The notes under the pieces were generated by a model. It was not told the origin of the DNA and did no database searches. It worked only from the letters and a program-made list of their open reading frames with translations. Both the position numbers and the translations under genes were made by a program. A stretch of 64,000 nucleotides of DNA from Vibrio mimicus (GTDB lineage Bacteria > Pseudomonadota > Gammaproteobacteria > Enterobacterales > Vibrionaceae): positions 1,969,501 to 2,033,500 of the forward strand of contig NZ_CP077426.1 of NCBI RefSeq assembly GCF_019048845.1, in the 5' to 3' direction. This document shows, one piece after another, positions 57,950 to 64,000 of the stretch; the stretch's first letter is position 1; each line of letters opens with the position of its first letter.

Positions 57950-58593
57950 TATAACTTCTCAGTATCTAAGATCCCGTGTCGGATAGCTAAGTGGGTTAAT
58001 TCCACATCACCGTTGATATTCAGCTTGGCGAACAAACGGTAGCGGTAGCTGTTGACGGTTTTCGGGCTCAAACTGAGCTGTTCGGAAATGTCCGTCACCT
58101 TCTGGCCTTTGGTGATCATTAACATGATCTGCAATTCACGCTCGGAGAGATCAGCAAAAGGATTTTCAGAGGCGGGCGAAAACTGACTCAACGCCATTTG
58201 CTGCGCAATTTCTGGAGAAATGTAACGCTGACCGCTGTGAACGATACGGATCGCATTGACCATTTCATCCGGTGCCGCGCCCTTCGTGAGATAACCTGCG
58301 GCACCCGCTTGCATCACTTTGGTTGGGAACGGATTTTCGGTATGTACCGTCAATACGATAATTTTAATGTCCGGATTAACACGCAACAGCTTCTTGGTTG
58401 CTTCCAAGCCACCAATACCTGGCATGTTCATATCCATTAAAATGACATCCGCATGATTAGTACGGCACCATTTTACTGCTTCTTCACCGCTGTCAGCTTC
58501 CCCTGCTACTTTCATTCCACGGACGTCTTCAATAATACGTCGTATCCCTGTGCGAACCAGCTCGTGATCATCTACAAGGAAAACACTAATCAA
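57949..58593 (-). CDS. varA: Response regulator VarA (UvrY/GacA)
   Basis: A 214-residue NarL-type response regulator, partner of the hybrid kinase VarS/BarA, that activates the Csr small RNAs. The receiver domain has VDDHELVR, phospho-acceptor in ILMDMNMPG, and the switch residues LTVHTEN; the C-terminal LuxR-type HTH is [38 protein letters not shown] (two family blocks). The start is probably TTG at 58593 with GGAG eight bases upstream, which gives [11 protein letters not shown] as in E. coli UvrY; an in-frame GTG at 58632 has no ribosome site. Coupled to uvrC by a one-base overlap. Confidence 0.93.
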   Translation of the reverse strand: MISVFLVDDHELVRTGIRRIIEDVRGMKVAGEADSGEEAVKWCRTNHADVILMDMNMPGIGGLEATKKLLRVNPDIKIIVLTVHTENPFPTKVMQAGAAGYLTKGAAPDEMVNAIRIVHSGQRYISPEIAQQMALSQFSPASENPFADLSERELQIMLMITKGQKVTDISEQLSLSPKTVNSYRYRLFAKLNINGDVELTHLAIRHGILDTEKL

Positions 58594-58966
58594 ACTTGTA
58601 TCTCCACACTTATCTATTGGCTCTGCACCCACCGAGACAGTGGATTACAGCGAAGTTACCCCAAAGGGCGGGCAACTTTTCTCCCGTGAATATGATCTGA
58701 AACCTACACTTTAGCAAGCACTTATTTTTCAAAGTGTCGAACCACACATACGACACATAAATATCAATAAGTTAATGAAAATCATATTCGACCAATTGAA
58801 AGGTTTGGTGAATATAAAACGGTTGTTTCACTTCATATTTTCAATTGGGTTATACCGATTCTTCTTCCTAATCGTGAACAAGAAGTACAACGCGATGTAA
58901 TCAGCTTCACTATTAGTATAATGTGCTTGTGCAAAAGTGTAGGTGTGTCGATAAAGGTGAGCCAGA
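58594..58966. other. Divergent varA / polB control region
   Basis: About 370 AT-rich bases without a gene. A 10-base inverted repeat (CCAATTGAAA at 58792-58801, TTTCAATTGG at 58839-58848) brackets 37 bases. I looked for a LexA box (CTGT-N8-ACAG) for polB and did not find one. TATAAT at 58916-58921 (plus strand) is a possible polB -10. Confidence 0.5.
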
Positions 58967-61330
58967 TTGAAGATTGAACCCGGGTTTGTATTAACGCGTC
59001 ACGCCCGTGATGTGGCAGGACAAACCCAAATTGAGTTATGGCTTGCCACCCCATCTGGCCCAACCCAATTGATTATTCGTGGTGAGAATCCGGTCTTTTT
59101 CGTGGAGCAGTCTGCTTGCCCAAATATCGAGGCTATCGCTAGCCAACTCGCGCTAAAACCATTATTAACGCCTCTTTCTTTGCGTAGTTTTAAAGATCAA
59201 GCTCTGGCGGCTTGTTATACCAATACGATTCGTGACAGCCAGACACTCGCAGAGAAACTCGCTCACGCAGAAATTTTAACCTTCGAGGCCGATATACGCT
59301 TAGCAGATCGCTACCTGATGGAACGCTTTATTCAAGGCAGTATCGAATTTACCGGTTCAATGACCGAGTTCAATGCTTATCGCCAAGTTCAACAAGCCAA
59401 ATGCCGTCAAGGTGATTACTTACCAACGTTAAGCATGGTATCACTAGACATCGAATGTTCCGAAAAAGGGCTGCTCTACTCCATTGGTTTGGATAGCCCG
59501 ATGGACAGCCGAGTGATTATGGTTGGTCAGCCGGAGCCTGCAGAAACGCCGATTCAATGGGTCGAGGATGAATACCAGTTACTCAAAGCGCTTATTGCAT
59601 GGTTTGAGCAGTTTGATCCTGATGTAATTATTGGTTGGAGTGTGGTGGATTTCGATTTCCGGCTGCTGCACAAACGCGCGGAGTTCCACAAACTGAAACT
59701 CACTATTGGACGAGCTCAGCAACCGAGTTTCTTCCGAACGGCGAGCCAAACTCAACAAGGCTTTATCAGTATTCCTGGGCGTGTGGTACTCGATGGCATC
59801 GATACGTTAAAAACCGCGACTTACCATTTTCGTTCATGGTCTTTGGAGTCGGTCTCGCAAGAGCTGCTCGGCGAAGGGAAAGCGATCCATAACGTGCATG
59901 ATCGGATGGATGAAATTAACCAGATGTTTCGCCACGATAAGCCCTCACTCGCTCGCTACAACCTGCAAGACTGCGTATTAGTGAATAAGATTTTTGCGGC
60001 CACTCATCTGCTCGATTTCGCCATTCAGCGTTCACGTTTAACGGGTGTCGAGTTAGATCGCATTGGTGGCTCTGTAGCCGCATTCACCAATCTCTATCTA
60101 CCACAACTGCACCGCGCAGGGTATGTTGCTCCCAATTTGCAGCCAGAAAACTGGGTTGCCAGCCCGGGCGGTTATGTGATGGACTCGATTCCGGGGCTGT
60201 ATGACTCGGTACTCGTGCTCGACTTTAAAAGCCTCTACCCTTCGATTATTCGCTCGTTTTTGATTGATCCACTTGGGCTGATTGAAGGATTAAAACTGCC
60301 AATAGGCAAACAGGCCGATCACGCGGTTCCGGGCTTTCGCGGTGGTCAATTTCATCGCACCAAACACTTTTTACCTGAGATGATCGAAAAGCTATGGGCA
60401 GCGCGCGATGAAGCCAAACGCAACCAAGAAAAGGCTTTTTCACAAGCAATCAAAATCATCATGAACTCGTTTTATGGTGTGCTCGGCTCATCAGGCTGCC
60501 GCTTTTTCGATGCGCGATTGGCATCGAGCATTACCATGCGCGGCCATGAAATCATGATCCAAACAAAACGGTTGATTGAAGCGCGCGGTTATCAAGTGAT
60601 CTATGGCGATACGGATTCAACGTTTGTCGCACTCGGTGGGCAATACTCTCAGCAAGAAGCGGATAGCATTGGTCACGCTTTGGTCCGCGAAATCAACCAA
60701 TGGTGGACAGAGCATTTAAAGCAAGAATATGCCCTTACTTCGATTCTTGAACTCGAGTACGAAACCCACTATCGCCGTTTTTTAATGCCGACTATTCGCG
60801 GCTCGGAAACGGGCTCCAAAAAACGCTATGCGGGTTTAAAAGGGGATAGTGACAATGAGCAACTGATTTTTAAAGGTTTGGAAAGCGCACGCACCGACTG
60901 GACACCGCTCGCGCAACGTTTTCAACATCAGTTGTATCAATTGATATTCCACGGACAGGATCCAGAGTCCTATATTCGCACTATCGTAGAACAGACATTG
61001 GCAGGCCAATTGGATGAGCAGTTGGTATATCAAAAGCGTTTGCGCCGACGGTTACATGAGTACCAAAAGAATGTGCCGCCGCAAGTACGCGCGGCCAGAA
61101 TGGCGGATGACATTAACGCCAAACTTGGGCGACCGTTACAATACCAATACCGCGGAACGATTGAATATGTGATTACAATCAATGGTCCTGAGCCGAAAGA
61201 GTATTCCAAAAGCCCTATCGATTATCAGCACTACATCGATAAACAGCTTAAACCGGTCGCAGACGCAATTTTGCCGTTTATCGGAAAGGACTTTGACAAG
61301 CTTATTGCACCACAGTTAGGTTTGTTTTAG
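58967..61330 (+). CDS. polB: DNA polymerase II
   Basis: B-family polymerase of 787 residues (E. coli 783) with 3'-5' exonuclease, used in restart and damage tolerance. Exo motifs: SLDIECSEKG, IGWSVVDFDFRLL and YNLQDC; polymerase motifs: LDFKSLYPSIIRSF, KIIMNSFYGVLGS and IYGDTDSTF, all intact. The C-terminal QLGLF is the clamp-binding motif. The start is TTG at 58967 with GGTGAG upstream. Its 3' end overlaps the convergent EAL gene by 29 bases. Confidence 0.95.
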   Translation: MKIEPGFVLTRHARDVAGQTQIELWLATPSGPTQLIIRGENPVFFVEQSACPNIEAIASQLALKPLLTPLSLRSFKDQALAACYTNTIRDSQTLAEKLAHAEILTFEADIRLADRYLMERFIQGSIEFTGSMTEFNAYRQVQQAKCRQGDYLPTLSMVSLDIECSEKGLLYSIGLDSPMDSRVIMVGQPEPAETPIQWVEDEYQLLKALIAWFEQFDPDVIIGWSVVDFDFRLLHKRAEFHKLKLTIGRAQQPSFFRTASQTQQGFISIPGRVVLDGIDTLKTATYHFRSWSLESVSQELLGEGKAIHNVHDRMDEINQMFRHDKPSLARYNLQDCVLVNKIFAATHLLDFAIQRSRLTGVELDRIGGSVAAFTNLYLPQLHRAGYVAPNLQPENWVASPGGYVMDSIPGLYDSVLVLDFKSLYPSIIRSFLIDPLGLIEGLKLPIGKQADHAVPGFRGGQFHRTKHFLPEMIEKLWAARDEAKRNQEKAFSQAIKIIMNSFYGVLGSSGCRFFDARLASSITMRGHEIMIQTKRLIEARGYQVIYGDTDSTFVALGGQYSQQEADSIGHALVREINQWWTEHLKQEYALTSILELEYETHYRRFLMPTIRGSETGSKKRYAGLKGDSDNEQLIFKGLESARTDWTPLAQRFQHQLYQLIFHGQDPESYIRTIVEQTLAGQLDEQLVYQKRLRRRLHEYQKNVPPQVRAARMADDINAKLGRPLQYQYRGTIEYVITINGPEPKEYSKSPIDYQHYIDKQLKPVADAILPFIGKDFDKLIAPQLGLF

Positions 61331-63395
61331 TGCGGCTGTGGGATTGTTGGTGAGTGGCTTGAACAAAATCGATCAACTCGTCGATTTTCATCGCTTTCCC
61401 ATAATACCACCCCTGAACAGCAACCGAATGCTGCTGCTCAATTCGGTTCAACTGTTCGACTGTTTCAACCCCTTCTACCACCAACTCCAGATTCAGAGCT
61501 TGCGCAACGGATTGTAGACTGGCAAAGACTTTACGCCCTTTCTCCGTATTTAGAGCCAATACAAATGAGCGGTCAATTTTAATGCCATCGATATCAAAAC
61601 GATTTAGGTAACTTAACGAGGAATAGCCTGTACCAAAATCATCAATAAACACTTTCGCGCCCAATAAATGCAGTTTTTCCAACATTGGAGAGAGTTTCTC
61701 TTCATCTGAAAGTAAAGTTTGCTCAGTCAACTCAATATGTATCTGACCACTAAAAGGTTCAATTAAACGCGTAATAACGTCCATATACTCATCATCGACC
61801 AGCGTCTCGGCTGTTATATTGATGCTCACAGGCATATAGATACCTTGTTGATTCCATTGCCGAATGTCTTTCACAACTTGTCGAAATACCCATAAATCGA
61901 TGTCTTTCATCAAACCTGCATTTTCAAGCCAAGGCAAAAAAGTTCCCGGATATTCTACTTTGCCCTCGGAATCCACCACGCGTAATAGCGCTTCACAACC
62001 TTTGACTTCGCTGGCGGTGGGATTCATTTGCACCTGATATTCCAAGCTAAATTCTTTATTTTGAATAGTCAGCAAACGCCGCTCCATTGCTAACAATTCT
62101 TGCTCTTTACGTTTAGCCTGCATGACAGGATCTTCATGTAAAATCTGCGCTTCTTCCCTCATTCGGGTATACACAGTATCGATGGTTGCCATGTTAATTT
62201 TGGGGCCCTGCCATGCTCGATTCATGCGCAATACGGCAGGAGCATAAAGTAGACAGCCCACAAAAACATTAAAGAGTTGCAGCAATATGGCATGCCAATC
62301 CCCATTGGTGGCAAGCCAAGCATTAATTAGAACAGGACTATTAAAAGGAATAGGGACACTCGGTGCCGCTACCCATCCCATTTGTATCGCACCCAGTGAA
62401 AGCCATACATTTATCATAGGTGCCAGAATAAAAGGCCCAAGCAAGCGTAAGTTAAAAATGATCGGTAGCCCAAACAGCATCAGCTCATTTACGTTAACTA
62501 GGCCAATGGGAATACTCGCCAAAGCCAATAAACGGTAGCTGCGCTGTTTAGAACAAAGTAACAACATAAGTACCAATGAAAATGTTGACCCACTACCACC
62601 AATAAAGACAAATGCCCCCATTAAAGAGAGATTCATCGGATATGGCACCTCCCCTCCAGCTAACATGGTCGAATAGCTAAGATTAATCCCTTCTTGCAGC
62701 ATTTGAGCGAAAGGCAATAACGCGTAGTAACCATGGATCCCAAAGAACCACAAGGCTGAATTGCAGAAGGCATAAACCAAGCCAAAGGCGTAAGGTTCAT
62801 TGGCATAACTGACATCCATTAGCGAACCAAACGAGATAGAAGCTAGCAAATCCAGAGCAAAACCATTAATCACCACCACTAAAATAGCGGTCAGTAGCGC
62901 GGGAATGACCATATTCAGTGATTCTTTTACAATCTGCCCTGCACTCTCGGAGGACGTAATCCGCGTCCACCGGAAACGACTTAACTTCGCAATACATGGC
63001 ACGGCATAAAGTGGCGTTAAAATAGCCATCGCAACATAAAAAACTTGAACAAACTCTGCGGAATCACTCCATGAGCGAGAGGTGATCAAAAAGAAAATAC
63101 TGAGGAGGGCGAGAGGAGGGCGAGGGAGCCGCCACTGTGTGGCCAACACAAATGAGATAGCCGCGGTCATCAGATAGGGAAAGGCTAGATTGACCGATTC
63201 GTTCGCACGATAGAGGTTTTCAATCCACCATGTTCGCCCCCCAAAAAGCAACTCACCAATACTGGCCACAAACAAGATAAGAGAGGACAACAGCAAACAA
63301 GGCAACAACCAAACCATACTCTCTCTAATCGCGAGCATGGAAGAGGCAATCTGTTTACTGAATCCTGTGAGCATAAGCCACCACGTTTTTTTCAT
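61302..63395 (-). CDS. EIIC-like membrane domain fused to an EAL c-di-GMP phosphodiesterase
   Basis: A 697-residue membrane protein. Residues 1-390 form a PTS EIIC-like domain of the cellobiose/lactose type with about ten helices; GIHG at 219-222 and NVNELMLFGLPIIFN at 301-315 are the EIIC landmarks, with NEL in place of the usual NEP. A coiled linker (405-445) leads to an EAL domain: EALLRV at 468, the Asn of SINITAE, ELTEQTL, DDFGTGYSSLSYL, KIDRSF and the catalytic Glu of VVEGVET are all present, so c-di-GMP hydrolysis is expected. The EIIC part may sense sugar import rather than transport. A palindromic Fur box lies 30-50 bases upstream. Confidence 0.88.
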   Translation of the reverse strand: MKKTWWLMLTGFSKQIASSMLAIRESMVWLLPCLLLSSLILFVASIGELLFGGRTWWIENLYRANESVNLAFPYLMTAAISFVLATQWRLPRPPLALLSIFFLITSRSWSDSAEFVQVFYVAMAILTPLYAVPCIAKLSRFRWTRITSSESAGQIVKESLNMVIPALLTAILVVVINGFALDLLASISFGSLMDVSYANEPYAFGLVYAFCNSALWFFGIHGYYALLPFAQMLQEGINLSYSTMLAGGEVPYPMNLSLMGAFVFIGGSGSTFSLVLMLLLCSKQRSYRLLALASIPIGLVNVNELMLFGLPIIFNLRLLGPFILAPMINVWLSLGAIQMGWVAAPSVPIPFNSPVLINAWLATNGDWHAILLQLFNVFVGCLLYAPAVLRMNRAWQGPKINMATIDTVYTRMREEAQILHEDPVMQAKRKEQELLAMERRLLTIQNKEFSLEYQVQMNPTASEVKGCEALLRVVDSEGKVEYPGTFLPWLENAGLMKDIDLWVFRQVVKDIRQWNQQGIYMPVSINITAETLVDDEYMDVITRLIEPFSGQIHIELTEQTLLSDEEKLSPMLEKLHLLGAKVFIDDFGTGYSSLSYLNRFDIDGIKIDRSFVLALNTEKGRKVFASLQSVAQALNLELVVEGVETVEQLNRIEQQHSVAVQGWYYGKAMKIDELIDFVQATHQQSHSRTKTNLTVVQ

Positions 63396-63422
63396 TACGT
63401 GGTTAATAATAATTCACTCACC

Positions 63423-63447
63423 CCAAATAATGATTCTCATTATTTGG
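63423..63447. promoter_or_regulatory. Palindromic Fur box upstream of the EIIC-EAL gene
   Basis: CCAAATAATGA-TTC-TCATTATTTGG is a perfect 11-base dyad. Its core matches 15 of 19 positions of the canonical Fur box. It lies 28 bases before the EAL gene start. A partial second copy (AAATAATGATTCAG) follows at 63463-63476, overlapping the stop of the upstream gene. A terminator is less likely because no T run follows. Confidence 0.75.
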
Positions 63448-63473
63448 AATTTCAGCCTATCCTAAATAATGAT

Positions 63474-64000
63474 TCAGCCGATCCGGAATTCGGTTTTTTG
63501 ATATTGAGACACCAGCCAAGGGCCAAAACTATCGAGCAGACCAACCACCGAGCGTTTGGGAATCGCACGGGATTTTAGCAGTAAGCCAAGGCGGTCAATC
63601 TCAATCTGCTTCTCTGGGTGATAGCGTAGGAAGTGGGTACCGCATTCTAGTGGATCGTCAAACCACTGCTTGTCGCGATACATGATCAGTGAGTAACTGG
63701 CACGCAGCAGTTTTTTGGCCACCATCTGCTGAGCATTGATCTGCTCTTGTTGATTTGCCGCTTTAGCAATTTTATCTCGGTAATAGGCAAGCCAATCACC
63801 CACATCCATATTCCAATGTTTAGCAATTTCCCAACTGGGCTCGTAGTGACCAAAACACTCCGCCAGATCATCGCCATATATGCACACACAGCAATGGCGC
63901 AGCATAAAACCCCAAGAGAAAATCGCCTCTAAAGTCGCGATTTCTTCAACCGTTGCAAGTTTGATGGATACATCAGTGATCCACGGATAACTTTTTTGAA
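63474..64000 (-). CDS. 3' part of an unrecognised gene, cut by the window edge
   Basis: The frame stays open from the stop at 63474 to the window end at 64000, so at least 175 residues are visible and the true start lies outside. Internal ATG at 63905 is not the start. The visible part is rich in Cys, Trp and His at first (FSWGFMLRHCCVCIYGDDLAECFGHYEP) and helical later (KKLLRASYSLIMYRDKQWFDDP). It vaguely recalls nucleotidyltransferase C-termini, but I cannot assign it. It is upstream of, and co-directional with, the EAL gene. Confidence 0.7.
   Translation of the reverse strand, partial: QKSYPWITDVSIKLATVEEIATLEAIFSWGFMLRHCCVCIYGDDLAECFGHYEPSWEIAKHWNMDVGDWLAYYRDKIAKAANQQEQINAQQMVAKKLLRASYSLIMYRDKQWFDDPLECGTHFLRYHPEKQIEIDRLGLLLKSRAIPKRSVVGLLDSFGPWLVSQYQKTEFRIG

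Noticed and set aside
63905..63905. ATG at 63905 as start of the last gene
   Set aside because: The frame stays open upstream to the window edge with protein-like sequence, so this ATG is internal.

Overview
This is a chromosomal window from a Vibrio, very close to V. cholerae / V. mimicus. From memory, the protein sequences and gene order match the V. cholerae chromosome 1 stretch irpA-ribA-gyrA-ubiG-nrdAB-cob-sbcB-cdd-purT-tmpT-relV-ihfA-pheTS-tRNA-pgsA-uvrC-varA-polB. The main departure I recognise is a nine-kilobase block (about 7.6-17.0 kb) between the tRNA hydroxylase gene trhO and gyrA. It holds a cold-shock gene, two small genes and a complete respiratory nitrite reductase (nrf) locus. 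I do not remember V. cholerae O1 reference genomes having nrf, so a sister species such as V. mimicus or V. metoecus, or an unusual V. cholerae lineage, is a reasonable guess. That assignment is an inference and I had no database to test it. I see no prophage, insertion sequence, integron or CRISPR array.

Layout. 0-3 kb: a Fur-box-preceded iron-uptake operon (imelysin IrpA, di-haem DUF1111 oxidoreductase, start of a third gene). 3-7.6 kb: ribA, a small gene, a SetA-type sugar efflux pump with a divergent AraC regulator, and trhO. 7.6-9 kb: the cold-shock gene and two small lysine-rich genes. 9.2-17 kb: nrfBCDE, a thioredoxin-like gene and nrfF on the minus strand, divergent nrfA, and an nrfG-like gene. 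The nrfA promoter carries a NarP-type 7-2-7 site and an FNR-like site. 17-25.2 kb: gyrA, ubiG, then nrdA-nrdB-yfaE behind a perfect inverted pair of NrdR-like boxes and a DnaA box. 25.2-32 kb: mixed housekeeping genes (CinA-like, DUF3943, GcvR-like ACT protein, chemoreceptor, DUF2750, NTP pyrophosphohydrolase). 32-38 kb: cobalamin block btuC-btuD and cobT-cobS-cobU-cobC, with an astE-like gene between. 38-48.5 kb: a 28-residue basic microprotein, msrB, cystine carrier tcyP, sbcB, lrgAB, cdd, a frameshifted auxin-efflux-type permease, purT, tmpT and relV. 48.5-55.3 kb: ihfA, pheT, pheS, a GNAT gene, a hemerythrin-GGDEF diguanylate cyclase and four tRNAs. 55.5-64 kb: pgsA, uvrC, uvrY/varA, polB, an EIIC-like/EAL fusion behind a palindromic Fur box, and the 3' part of an unrecognised gene.

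Themes. Several genes look tied to iron and oxygen status: the IrpA operon and the EAL gene sit behind Fur boxes, nrf has FNR/NarP signals, and the diguanylate cyclase carries a bacteriohemerythrin domain. The window therefore holds one c-di-GMP synthase that probably reads oxygen or redox state and one c-di-GMP phosphodiesterase probably controlled by iron. It also holds RelV, a (p)ppGpp synthetase whose N-terminus looks like a signal peptide. Start codons were revised wherever a Shine-Dalgarno sequence or family alignment favoured an internal start; each case is stated in the entry.
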